NCBI GenBank assembly: GCA_025464625.1
Contig: JAOAUZ010000001.1
Coordinates: 37,183-101,182, forward strand
DNA length: 64,000 nucleotides
Source of the DNA: Rickettsiales bacterium
GTDB taxonomy: Bacteria; Pseudomonadota; Alphaproteobacteria; Rickettsiales; SXRF01
Direction of reading: 5' to 3'
The stretch's first letter is position 1. Each line of letters opens with the position of its first letter. The position numbers and the translations under genes were made by a program. The notes under the pieces were generated by a model. The model ran no database searches. It was not told the DNA's origin and saw only the letters and a program-made list of their open reading frames with translations. Positions 39,160 to 47,853 of the stretch are shown here, in pieces.

Positions 39160-39558
39160 CTACATAAGTGGTGCAGAAATACTTCTTGTAAGGGTAATTC
39201 CGTTAAAAGGCAGGAGGTTGGGAACAACAGAATTAAACTGATAACTGGCGGTAATTACTTTATAGGTGACACCGCTAACATTTTGTGATGCAGAAGTAAT
39301 AGTGAATTGTGAGCTATTAAAACCATATAGATTTTCTTGTGCTTTCGAAATTACTGCTGAGTCATATGCTGTGGTATTTATTGTTGCGTAGCGCGCCGCT
39401 TCCTCAATAGCTAACTGCATGGTGTGTAATATCCAATAAGCACGACTAAATTCTATAATGCCAAGCACAAACAATATGAAAAGAGGAAATACTAAAGCCA
39501 TTTCTATGGCTGCTGCCCCCAGCTCACTTTTTTTGAACTTTTTTATTAATCTATACAT
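39160..39558 (-). CDS. TadE-family pilus/surface protein
   Basis: About 132 residues. The N-terminal ELGAAAIEMALVFPLFILFV is the TadE membrane motif (Glu early in a hydrophobic segment, as in Flp-type minor pseudopilins). The ATG at 39558 is preferred; a TTG at 39567 lies right behind the stop of the upstream gene. TadE proteins are minor components of the Tad/Flp system processed by a prepilin peptidase. Last of three Tad-like genes on this strand. Confidence 0.8.
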   Translation of the reverse strand: MYRLIKKFKKSELGAAAIEMALVFPLFILFVLGIIEFSRAYWILHTMQLAIEEAARYATINTTAYDSAVISKAQENLYGFNSSQFTITSASQNVSGVTYKVITASYQFNSVVPNLLPFNGITLTRSISAPLM

Positions 39559-39567
39559 ATCGAACAA

Positions 39568-40017
39568 TCATTTTATTTGAACGGTTGCAGATTTTGAAAT
39601 CGCATAGGAATTATTTGGATAATTGCCGTATGGTAAAATTATTGGAACAGAATAATTAGCTGTAATAGTGTCGTAAGTTCTTGCTACCGCGCCATCACTG
39701 CATACAGAGCTACAGGTGGCGTTTGCGCCAGAACATTGGCAGAATTGGGTGACTGTTACGGTGACGCTGCCAGTTGGAAATCCACTGGCAGTGCGTACTG
39801 CGGTTGTTATTCCAGAGGTATTATCGGGGTTGGAAATAGCATATTGCACTCCTGCTCGAACACTGCTGCTTAAGATTATAGATTTGTTTATAACCGTTGC
39901 CACATCAACAGCTACAGGTATTAAAAAAATAAAACTAACGGCTATCAGTGCAAACTCAACTGTTACCGCACCAGCCTGATTTTTTATAAGTTTACTTATG
40001 CCGTAAATAATATTCAT
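39568..40017 (-). CDS. TadE/TadF-like pseudopilin-type protein
   Basis: 149 residues beginning with GAVTVEFALIAVSFIFLIPV, a TadE-like segment with Glu in position, followed by a variable exported part with four Cys in QFCQCSGANATCSSVCSDG. It lies 9 bp from the next gene downstream and 17 bp from the one upstream. Named by N-terminal motif and context. Confidence 0.75.
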   Translation of the reverse strand: MNIIYGISKLIKNQAGAVTVEFALIAVSFIFLIPVAVDVATVINKSIILSSSVRAGVQYAISNPDNTSGITTAVRTASGFPTGSVTVTVTQFCQCSGANATCSSVCSDGAVARTYDTITANYSVPIILPYGNYPNNSYAISKSATVQIK

Positions 40018-40034
40018 AACTTAATACTAGTAAT

Positions 40035-41294
40035 CTACTCTGTTAATTGAATTATTCCAGAAAAACCTGGGTTTATTGCTGACATGCCGCTGGATGGGCA
40101 ATTAGCTTTTATATTGTTGTTTCCAGAAAAAGCTACGGTATTAGCTATTATTTGTGTGCATGAGCCATTGATTGAATTGCCCCCGTTAAAGGTTAATTGT
40201 CCTTGTGGCATGTAAACAGCACCTGTTATGTCCATAGTAGATCCACCATTAAACTTACTGGATAAACCAATAGGGGACCCGCGATCCTGATAAAATGCTA
40301 CCCCAGAATATTCGCCGCTGGTTGGCGCAGACATTGATACCGTAGCACCGCCATTTACGGTTATTGTTGGATAATTAGATAGGCTGGAGCTGGTAAGAAT
40401 AAAGGTTACCCCAGTTCCAGTTAGTGTTGCCTGAGCACCAATGTCAAATTCACCCCTATCAATTATATATGTTCCCGGATTCAGCGTAACATTGGCATGT
40501 GAGGTTAGTTTGAATCCATTGCAAAAGACTCCTGGATTTAATGTAACCGTGGAACTTGTGCTGAAATTATTATTATCGCATCCGCTATAGGTTGGTACGG
40601 TGAGATTGTTATATGGATCAGGCGTATCAGTTCCATGAATTGTTGGTGTCACAGAGGTGGTAAGTGTCGCTGAACCGCTTATGTTATAATTACCTTCAGT
40701 ATATAAGGTATAGGCATTAGTATTGCTGCTGCCTGAAAAACTTTCGGAAGCGGTAACGTTTGAGTTGGATATTAATGTACAGGTGGGCATGTTCATAACT
40801 GCACTACCAGTTATTTCGATACCTGTGCCGTTGTTGGCTAAAGCCACCACGCATCCGCTACCAGTATTGGACGTTTCTTTTACGGCAACTGCACGGGCAG
40901 ATATTGTTGGAGGTGTTCCTAAAAATAGGCTTGAGAGAGTTGTGTTTTGTTGTTTTGTTAAAATAACTTCGACAGCGTTGCTGTTAGTTGTAGAACTTCC
41001 TGATAGTGGCGGGTTGTTTACTGTAACCGTTACGCTGCCCGTGGCAAAACCATTTTGTGTTACAGCTAATTGAGCTGCCGAAGTTCGTTTGCTTGCCGTT
41101 GTTTCGCGCGCTCCAGAAAGTGCTGCAGTATCCGCTGCTGTTTGCAGGTTGCGTTTGCCTAAATACCACGAGCCTGTCTCTACACCTAGACCTAGTATCC
41201 CAACAATAACGGGCAAAACAACTGCCCATGCCAACATAATGCCACCATTCTGACATTTGGATAATTTGATTAACTGCGAGATATTTATTTTCAT
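40035..41294 (-). CDS. TadG-like protein with pilus-assembly N-terminus
   Basis: 419 residues. The N-terminal NGGIMLAWAVVLPVIVGILG, then LGVETGSWYLGKRNLQTAAD and TAALSGARE, is the TadG/Flp assembly (PF13400-type) signature. The long C-terminal part is Ser/Thr/Asn-rich and repetitive beta-type sequence, probably surface-exposed (STVTLNPGVF, ATLTGTGVTF, GGATVSMSAP). It is first of the three Tad-like genes. The upstream 200-bp gap to metX is AT-rich and shows nothing I can name. Confidence 0.8.
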   Translation of the reverse strand: MKINISQLIKLSKCQNGGIMLAWAVVLPVIVGILGLGVETGSWYLGKRNLQTAADTAALSGARETTASKRTSAAQLAVTQNGFATGSVTVTVNNPPLSGSSTTNSNAVEVILTKQQNTTLSSLFLGTPPTISARAVAVKETSNTGSGCVVALANNGTGIEITGSAVMNMPTCTLISNSNVTASESFSGSSNTNAYTLYTEGNYNISGSATLTTSVTPTIHGTDTPDPYNNLTVPTYSGCDNNNFSTSSTVTLNPGVFCNGFKLTSHANVTLNPGTYIIDRGEFDIGAQATLTGTGVTFILTSSSLSNYPTITVNGGATVSMSAPTSGEYSGVAFYQDRGSPIGLSSKFNGGSTMDITGAVYMPQGQLTFNGGNSINGSCTQIIANTVAFSGNNNIKANCPSSGMSAINPGFSGIIQLTE

Positions 41295-41498
41295 AAAACA
41301 CCAATTTTGATGACACTTTGTTGATTATAGAATTATGTATTATTGTGCTTTAGTGTAGCGAAATAGTGTTAAAATGGAGTTATTAAACAGCGTGAATTAT
41401 GCTAAATTAGTCATTAATTTTGATAAAATTGTACGGATATGTGTAATTTATACGATTTCTTGACCATGTAGCATAAAATATAGTAAAGATAAACGCTT

Positions 41499-42662
41499 AT
41501 GACCAAATCAACATTCGGTGCGAATTACAGGGAAGTGGAAATCGGGGAGATTGTTTATATCGCTCGCGAACAGCCACTCATGCTGGAGTGTGGTGTTGCG
41601 GTTTCTAATATTCCCATGGCATATCAGACTTATGGCAAGTTAAACGCAGCAAAAAACAATGTGGTGCTGGTGTGCCACGCTCTCACTGGGGATCAATATC
41701 TCTGTGGAACTCACCCTGTAACTGGCAAAGACGGCTGGTGGGATAGGATGGTGGGGGCGGGTAAGCCAATTGATACCAATAAATTTTTCGTAATCTGCTC
41801 GAATATTATCGGTGGGTGCATGGGGTCGTTTGGTCCTAAAGAAATTAATCATGAAACGGGCAAGCCATATGGGCTTTCTTTTCCGTTCATAACTATTGAC
41901 GATATGGTGAAGGCGCAGGCGATGTTGCTTGACCAGCTCGGCATCGGCAATATTTTCTGCGTGATAGGTGGTTCAATGGGCGGGATGCAGGTGCTGGAAT
42001 GGGCGCGGCGTTTTCCTGAGCGTATTTTTGCTGCCGTGCCTATTGCTACTTCTACCCGTCAATCAGCACAGAATATCGCTTTTCACGAGATCGGCAGGCA
42101 GGCAATTATGGCTGACCCTGACTGGTGCGATGGTGATTATATCGCACAACGTAAATATCCAGCGAAAGGCTTGGCTGTGGCGCGGATGGCAGCGCATGTC
42201 ACCTATCTTTCCGAAAGTATGTTGCAGGAAAAATTCGGGCGCAATCTGCAAAATGCAGAGGAATTTACATATGGTTTCGGTGCAAATTTCCGTGTGGAAA
42301 GTTACCTGCGTTATCAGGGCGCGAGTTTTGTTGAACGTTTTGATGCTAATTCCTATTTATATCTGACGCGTGCCGCTAGTTATTTTGATTTAACGCGTGG
42401 AGGAACGCGCAAACTCACCGATGTTTTCGCAGGAACACATATCCGTTTTTGCGTGGTTTCTTTCGCCAGCGATTGGCTGTATTCCTCGGTTGAAAGCCGA
42501 AATCTGGTGCGCGCCCTTAACGCGGTTGCCGCTAATGTCAGCTTCACCGAGATTGAAAGCGACAAAGGGCATGATTCATTTTTGCTGGAACTGCCCGAGT
42601 TTGACGCGGTGGTGCGTGGGTTTATTGACGGTTCGGCGAAACTGCATGGAATTGATATATAG
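41499..42662 (+). CDS. metX: Homoserine O-acyltransferase MetX
   Basis: 387-residue alpha/beta hydrolase that acylates homoserine in methionine synthesis. Motifs: [26 protein letters not shown], the nucleophile elbow [17 protein letters not shown] with Ser159, and the Asp/His pair in [10 protein letters not shown] and [12 protein letters not shown]. Whether acetyl- or succinyl-CoA is used cannot be settled by eye. MetW usually follows directly; here it lies 1.2 kb further on. Confidence 0.94.
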   Translation: MTKSTFGANYREVEIGEIVYIAREQPLMLECGVAVSNIPMAYQTYGKLNAAKNNVVLVCHALTGDQYLCGTHPVTGKDGWWDRMVGAGKPIDTNKFFVICSNIIGGCMGSFGPKEINHETGKPYGLSFPFITIDDMVKAQAMLLDQLGIGNIFCVIGGSMGGMQVLEWARRFPERIFAAVPIATSTRQSAQNIAFHEIGRQAIMADPDWCDGDYIAQRKYPAKGLAVARMAAHVTYLSESMLQEKFGRNLQNAEEFTYGFGANFRVESYLRYQGASFVERFDANSYLYLTRAASYFDLTRGGTRKLTDVFAGTHIRFCVVSFASDWLYSSVESRNLVRALNAVAANVSFTEIESDKGHDSFLLELPEFDAVVRGFIDGSAKLHGIDI

Positions 42663-42769
42663 CTATAATATGGCTTTAATATAATTGTAATAATATCTTA
42701 ATACAAAAAATACTATAGCGTGCTACGCTGTTCTTATTATAAATAAGAAGCAAAGAATGGATTTTTTTT

Positions 42770-43144
42770 ATGGGTGGTCACATTATTGATATAACATCAG
42801 GGGAAGGTATAGTTTTGTCATTTCTTGAAGATGTTACCCCCGAGCAAATAACAGGGCAGCGTGATAAGGTTTTTAAGCTATTAACCGAGCTTGGAAAAGG
42901 TGATTTTACAGCAACTGAAATGAAAGAAGTAGCAACTTCTGTTGCTAAAAAAATGTCTATTACAGATATCAAAGAATATATTTCTAAAGTAGAAGCATAT
43001 AAAAAACCAGTAGCGATGAATGGTGGTATAGTTAATGATGCGCTAGAGAAAGTGTTGAAAGAAAAGCAAACTATTGTTGCGGATTCGACACAAAGAGAGC
43101 CTGTCAAAGACATCACTAACCCTAATAAAGACAGAGATCGTTAG
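42770..43144 (+). CDS. Small hypothetical protein between metX and vapBC
   Basis: 124 residues, no signal peptide or membrane span, not recognised. Helical and charged middle (DKVFKLLTELGKGDFTATEM, VATSVAKKMSITDIKEYISK), hydrophilic tail ending TNPNKDRDR. It may have arrived with the toxin-antitoxin pair. Weak ribosome-binding site; ATG preceded by a T-run. Confidence 0.55.
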   Translation: MGGHIIDITSGEGIVLSFLEDVTPEQITGQRDKVFKLLTELGKGDFTATEMKEVATSVAKKMSITDIKEYISKVEAYKKPVAMNGGIVNDALEKVLKEKQTIVADSTQREPVKDITNPNKDRDR

Positions 43145-43179
43145 AGTTTAAATCTGCGTTCTTATCGTGGAAGGATTAG

Positions 43180-43240
43180 TTGACTTCTTCCCCTTATTTA
43201 GTATATACTGATAATATATATTATTAGTATATACTAAATA
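43180..43240 (+). promoter_or_regulatory. vapBC promoter within a 46-bp palindrome
   Basis: TTGACT at 43180-43185 and TATACT at 43204-43209, 18 bp apart. Bases 43195-43240 form a palindrome with only one mismatched pair (outer arms TATTTAGTATATACT and AGTATATACTAAATA). It is almost certainly the operator for VapB/VapBC self-repression. Confidence 0.75.
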
Positions 43241-43251
43241 GGGAGATAGGA

Positions 43252-43500
43252 ATGAAAGAAATCGTTACAGCAAAACTGTTTAAGAATGGTAATTCCCAAG
43301 CTGTGCGCCTGCCCAAAGAGTTTCGTTTTGAAGGTGACGAGGTGTTAATTCACCGCGAGGGAAAGCGGGTTATTATTGAAGGAATTAAAAAGAAGAAAAA
43401 AAGCAAGTGGGACGATTTCTTTGCTGATAATACGGTAGTTCCTGATAATTTTTTAATAGATCGTGGTGATGAACCACCACAAGAACGGGAGTTGTTTTGA
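43252..43500 (+). CDS. vapB: VapB-type antitoxin (SpoVT/AbrB fold)
   Basis: 82 residues with the AbrB-like DNA-binding start AKLFKNGNSQAVRLPKEFRF, then EVLIHREGKRVIIEG. The basic patch KKKKKSKW and acidic tail DRGDEPPQERELF fit the toxin-binding segment. GGGAGATAGGA lies just before the ATG. The stop shares one base with the vapC ATG. Confidence 0.88.
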   Translation: MKEIVTAKLFKNGNSQAVRLPKEFRFEGDEVLIHREGKRVIIEGIKKKKKSKWDDFFADNTVVPDNFLIDRGDEPPQERELF

Positions 43501-43895
43501 TGTATATGCTGGATACAGATATCTGCAGCTATATAATCAAAAAACGTCCCTCTAATGTACAAGATATTTTTGATAGCTTATTTGATCACGAAGTTTGTAT
43601 TTCGGTGATTACGCAGGCAGAATTGCTGTATGGTTTAGAGAGATTTCCTGATAGAAAAAAGTTGCACCATCTTGTATTGGAGTTTCTTAAGAATATTTTC
43701 ATATTAGATTGGGATAAAGATGCAGCGGTTGAATATGCAAGATTAAGAGTTGTGTTAGAAAAAAAAGGTAAGCCAAGTGGTAACCTCGACATGATGATTG
43801 CTGCCCATGCTCTCAGTGTAAACGCAATTTTGGTGAGTAATAACTTGCGGCATTTTGCCCATATACCGAAATTAAAAACCGAGAATTGGGTGTGA
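43500..43895 (+). CDS. vapC: VapC-type PIN-domain ribonuclease toxin
   Basis: 131 residues of PIN-domain RNase. Acidic metal-binding residues sit in YMLDTDICSYII, SVITQAELLYGLER, and GNLDMMIAAHAL. Tail motif VSNNLRHFAHIPKLKTENW is typical. The ATG at 43500 forms a TGATG junction with vapB; a TTG three bases earlier is rejected. It ends 1 bp before metW, so VapBC is wedged tightly into the metX-metW pair. Confidence 0.9.
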   Translation: MYMLDTDICSYIIKKRPSNVQDIFDSLFDHEVCISVITQAELLYGLERFPDRKKLHHLVLEFLKNIFILDWDKDAAVEYARLRVVLEKKGKPSGNLDMMIAAHALSVNAILVSNNLRHFAHIPKLKTENWV

Positions 43896-43896
43896 A

Positions 43897-44502
43897 ATGA
43901 AAACTTTACGCCCTGACCTTCGTGCTATTGCCGACATGATCGCCCCATCTTCAACACTGCTTGATGTTGGTTGTGGGGAAGGGGATTTGTTGGCGTGGCT
44001 GCAACAGGAAAAACAAGTTTCAGGGCGAGGAATTGAGCTTTCACAAAGTGGTGTGAACCGCTGTATCTCGCGGGGGTTATCAGTTATTCAGGGCGATGCG
44101 GATGTGGATCTCGCTTACTATCCCGATAATGCCTATGACTATGTGGTGCTTAGTCAAACTTTGCAAACGCTGCGCCAGCCGAAGGAAGTGCTGCAACATC
44201 TGGTGCGGATTGCCCGTCACGCGGTTGTATCTGTCCCTAATTTCGGGCATTGGAAAAACCGTTTATATTTGGCGTGCAATGGGCGTATGCCTGTGACACG
44301 CAGCTTGAGTTATCAATGGTATGACACACCGAATATTCATTTTTGTACGATTACGGATTTTATGCGCTTGTGTGAAAGCCTCGGGTTAAAAATAGAAAAA
44401 AGCCTGTATATTACGGAAACAGGTGCTTCATCCAGCGTTCGTAATAATACCATACTCGCGAATTTCTTTGGTCAGCAGGGTATTTTTATGGTTGCGCGTT
44501 AA
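43897..44502 (+). CDS. metW: Methionine biosynthesis protein MetW
   Basis: 201-residue SAM-binding fold protein. Motifs: LLDVGCGEGDLLAWLQQEKQ, RGIELSQSGVNRCISRGLSV, IQGDADVDLAYYPDNAYDY, VVLSQTLQTLRQPKEVLQHL, and PNFGHWKNRLYL with WYDTPNIHFCT, which are MetW-specific. MetW is required with MetX in several proteobacteria, probably as a complex. It is separated from metX by a small gene and vapBC. Confidence 0.93.
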   Translation: MKTLRPDLRAIADMIAPSSTLLDVGCGEGDLLAWLQQEKQVSGRGIELSQSGVNRCISRGLSVIQGDADVDLAYYPDNAYDYVVLSQTLQTLRQPKEVLQHLVRIARHAVVSVPNFGHWKNRLYLACNGRMPVTRSLSYQWYDTPNIHFCTITDFMRLCESLGLKIEKSLYITETGASSSVRNNTILANFFGQQGIFMVAR

Positions 44503-44678
44503 TAATTATAGTCTGGCTTAATAGCCAAAAAAATCATATAATACAAATCTATAAATTTATTCAAATTAATGTATTTGTTAATCTTCTGTAAGTGGCGCAT
44601 TAGTGAAATATTATAGGTTTTATTGTATATTCTACCTTGAAAAACCTATGCTAGGCACAATTGTTAAGGACTGAGTTT

Positions 44679-47567
44679 ATGATTAAAAAGAATAAAAATA
44701 TAATAAAAGCACTTGTTATATTTCTGTTCCTTGTAATGGCTGTGTTTGAAGGGATGTTTTTCTATATACAAAGTATAGTTAAACCTGAATCTTATCGCCA
44801 ACAAGTGTTGGACGCAATAAAGCTGCAAACTGGTCAGGATGTGAAGATAAATGGTGAGGTGCGATTCTCGTTATTTCCATCCCCTAAATTGGTATTTTAC
44901 GAATTAGAAGTAGATAGAAGTGCTTCTGATGTAAAATTCATCCCTATTTTTTCTATAGAAAAAGTGGAAATAAATATCGCACCGATGTCTATATTATCTG
45001 AGCAGATTAAATTATCGGCAGTAACGTTGGTACACCCAGTTTTGGCATTAGAACGCGCTGATGATGATACCATTCACTGGGATTGGCTTAATACTAAATT
45101 GCTTAAAGCGCTTAATAGCAAAAACGGCAAAGGTGTATCTATCCCATTATTTTTGAGGGGCGGAATATTGAGTTACAGCGATACGATTCATGACAAGAAT
45201 TTGCTCATCGAAGAAATAAACGCATCTACCACTTACGGTTCACAAATATCCCTTAACGGAACGATGAAAAGTGCAGGGCAGCAGCTTAATTTTGTCATAG
45301 ATAGCAAAACTTCTGACCTTAAGGTTGCCGATTCTGAATTTCCACTAAATTTAAGTCTGACGGATTCCTATAAAAATATACTCACCGTGCAGAGCGTTAT
45401 TGATACATCGAGCGATACGCCAAAATTTGCTGGAAATTTCAGCTTTAACACGGATGATATAACGAAATTATTGTATGGCGATATTACTAAAAGTTTTGAT
45501 GCAGGTGAATATGTATCTTTGCCCATGAGTATTAATGGGAAGTGGAGTTTTGATAATGATGCGGTGATAATGAAAGATGTTTCTTTGAAAGGCATGAACT
45601 CTGAAGGTAGTGGTGGCATAGGTTTGCGCTGGAATAACTGGTATCCAACTATCTCTGTGGACTTAGATTTTTTATATATAGATCAGGTAATGTGGAGTAA
45701 AATTTCCGAATATAGAAATTATAATAATGCTAATAAGAAGACCATAAATCCTTTGTTAGATGAATCGCAGAGTTTTGATTTCCGTAAAGAAAACCCGTTG
45801 CCTGAAAATATTGAAGTAAAACTCAATATAAATGCACAAAAAGTGTTGTCTGGTAAAGAAGAATGGAAAAATATTCGCCTGAATGCCGTTTTGGATAAGG
45901 GAGCATTTACAGTAAACCAGTTCGATATTAATTTGAGTGGTGATGGAGTTTTGTCTTTATTCGGAGTAGTTTCACAGGGTGGTACGGGTGAATTAAGGTT
46001 TGAAGGTAATATGGAAGCAAAAGGTAAATCATTGCGTGATGCCTTTGCGATGTTTTATTCTTCTGCTGGCGATCTTCCGTCTATTGGTACGGGTGAATTT
46101 TCTGTGCATTCTAATGTGTATATTAACGCGACTCAGGTGCGCTTGTTCGAGGCTGAAGCCACCATCGATGGAACATCAATATCTGGAACGATCACTGCCT
46201 ATCCAGAGTCAATATTGCGCTTTGATACTCAAATAAAACTTAAAAATATAAATCTTGATTATGCGCGTGATCTTTTACGCAAAGAAAGCATCGAAAAGAA
46301 TAAAAATAAAAAGAAAAAAGATGCTAAGGAGATTATAAAAACTTTAGAAGATGATGATGGTGAAGAGCCATCAAGCGGTGGATTCTCGTGGTTAAAAAAT
46401 TTACCAGTAAGGGTAGATGCCAAAGTTTATATAGATGATTTTACTTTTATGGAACGAAAAGGCGAGAGGTTGGCTTTTGCTCTTTATGCCTATCGTGGTG
46501 ACCTTCGGATATCAAATTTACAGTTTATATATCCTGACGGGATATCAGAGGTTAATTGCAACATTGATGTTAGAGGTCTGATTCCACATGTTAATTTAAT
46601 GATCAATGCCGATAAGATAGATACCAGCTATTTTTCTATGGAAGAGCCTGTAGAAGACACTATTAATGCAAAAAATATCGATGAAAAAGAAAAGAAGAAA
46701 AATGATATTAAGGCATTGATAAAAAAATCAGAACAAGATTCATTGAAAAAATCAGAAGCTAATATCATAGAATTGGAAAAAACTTCTGATATTCCAGTTC
46801 CTCTAGGTTGGATGGAGGATTTTAACGGTGTGTTTGATATCACGCTGCGCAGATTAACTCATAAAGATATATTTATGGATAAAATTAAGTTTCAAGCAAA
46901 ACTTGATAATAAAAGGATGTCCATACAAAAATTAGGGTTTATTTATTCGCAGGCTCAAACCAATATTATCGGGACTGTCTATGGCGGAAAAGTTCCAGGT
47001 ATGAATATCAGTTTTACTATGTCTAATGCAGATATTTATGAAATAATGAAACCACTTAGTACCATTAACAACATTACTGGTTTTACCAGTATGAGCGGGT
47101 TGATTGCTACAAATGGTTGGAGTTTCCAAGAATGGTTGCAACAAATGGATGCAAAATTTCTTATTGCGGCTCGTGGAGTTAAAGTTCAGGGAATAAATCT
47201 GGACGGGGTAAAAAATGTTGTTGAGGTCGCTAGGTCTTCGGCTGACGTATTTAATAACGTGAACAATGTTGTGACTAAGGGGACGACAGAATTTTCTGTT
47301 GATGGTTCTTTGAATATAAGAGAAGGTGAACTGCGCGCGCCTAGCGTAACACTGAAAAGTGGTTTTGTTACAGGCTCTATTGTGGGGGGGGCTAAACTGG
47401 ACTCTCTTGATGGGCAGTTTTCTATACTGTTCCGCTTTGCTAACCTTTTAGCGGATCCTGCACCAACGTTGATTATTCAGCTATCTGGCAAGATGGATAA
47501 ACCAGACATAAAGGTTGATACGGCTTCTCTCGAAGATTTTGTCGCAAGACGAAATGTTAGCAAGTAG
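44679..47567 (+). CDS. AsmA-family protein
   Basis: About 962 residues from the ATG at 44679 (AAGGA at 44666-44670). An N-terminal membrane anchor (ALVIFLFLVMAVFEGMFFYI) is followed by the AsmA N-terminal domain (YRQQVLDAIKLQTGQDVKIN, GEVRFSLFPSPKL) and a long beta-groove region, closing with the AsmA_2-type end NGWSFQEWLQQMDAKFLIAA, GVKVQGINLDGV and PTLIIQLSGKMDKPDIKVD. AsmA-like proteins bridge the envelope and move lipids to the outer membrane. Two charged linkers (Lys-rich about 540-560; Glu/Lys about 660-690) interrupt the fold. Confidence 0.88.
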   Translation: MIKKNKNIIKALVIFLFLVMAVFEGMFFYIQSIVKPESYRQQVLDAIKLQTGQDVKINGEVRFSLFPSPKLVFYELEVDRSASDVKFIPIFSIEKVEINIAPMSILSEQIKLSAVTLVHPVLALERADDDTIHWDWLNTKLLKALNSKNGKGVSIPLFLRGGILSYSDTIHDKNLLIEEINASTTYGSQISLNGTMKSAGQQLNFVIDSKTSDLKVADSEFPLNLSLTDSYKNILTVQSVIDTSSDTPKFAGNFSFNTDDITKLLYGDITKSFDAGEYVSLPMSINGKWSFDNDAVIMKDVSLKGMNSEGSGGIGLRWNNWYPTISVDLDFLYIDQVMWSKISEYRNYNNANKKTINPLLDESQSFDFRKENPLPENIEVKLNINAQKVLSGKEEWKNIRLNAVLDKGAFTVNQFDINLSGDGVLSLFGVVSQGGTGELRFEGNMEAKGKSLRDAFAMFYSSAGDLPSIGTGEFSVHSNVYINATQVRLFEAEATIDGTSISGTITAYPESILRFDTQIKLKNINLDYARDLLRKESIEKNKNKKKKDAKEIIKTLEDDDGEEPSSGGFSWLKNLPVRVDAKVYIDDFTFMERKGERLAFALYAYRGDLRISNLQFIYPDGISEVNCNIDVRGLIPHVNLMINADKIDTSYFSMEEPVEDTINAKNIDEKEKKKNDIKALIKKSEQDSLKKSEANIIELEKTSDIPVPLGWMEDFNGVFDITLRRLTHKDIFMDKIKFQAKLDNKRMSIQKLGFIYSQAQTNIIGTVYGGKVPGMNISFTMSNADIYEIMKPLSTINNITGFTSMSGLIATNGWSFQEWLQQMDAKFLIAARGVKVQGINLDGVKNVVEVARSSADVFNNVNNVVTKGTTEFSVDGSLNIREGELRAPSVTLKSGFVTGSIVGGAKLDSLDGQFSILFRFANLLADPAPTLIIQLSGKMDKPDIKVDTASLEDFVARRNVSK

Positions 47568-47640
47568 AGCTTGTAAGCTAGATATTATTTGAAAATACAT
47601 CGTTTCCAGTGCGGAAAATCAGTCTTTCAGTCTTAATTCT

Positions 47641-47774
47641 TATATAGTTAACTAACAAAATGCTCGCGCATTTTGACGCTGCCTACAGCGCGGAAAATCG
47701 CGCTTTCGGCTTGCGATTTTCATAGCTGATTAAGCAGTCATATGCTTAATCAGCTATACAAAACTGACTATATA
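47641..47774. repeat. Multiple nested inverted repeats between asmA-like and EAL-like genes
   Basis: Outer arms TATATAGT (47641-47648) and ACTATATA (47767-47774) enclose AAAATGC-tcgc-GCATTTT, GAAAATCGC/GCGATTTTC, and a perfect 15-bp stem ATAGCTGATTAAGCA/TGCTTAATCAGCTAT (47722-47736, 47743-47757). A GCGGAAAATC block also occurs twice as a direct repeat (about 47609 and 47690). It could be a MITE-like element or a terminator group. Confidence 0.6.
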
Positions 47775-47853
47775 TATAAAATCATTGTATTATTGAATTG
47801 TTAGAATGACTATATTCTTGTAGATAATAGTTTTCTAACTAGGGACTGATGAA

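Noticed and set aside
41295..41498. Possible SAM-II riboswitch in front of metX
   Set aside because: metX leaders in alphaproteobacteria often carry one, and GCGTG...ATGCTAAA looks faintly similar, but I could not find the pseudoknot pairing or the conserved AAAG-type core.
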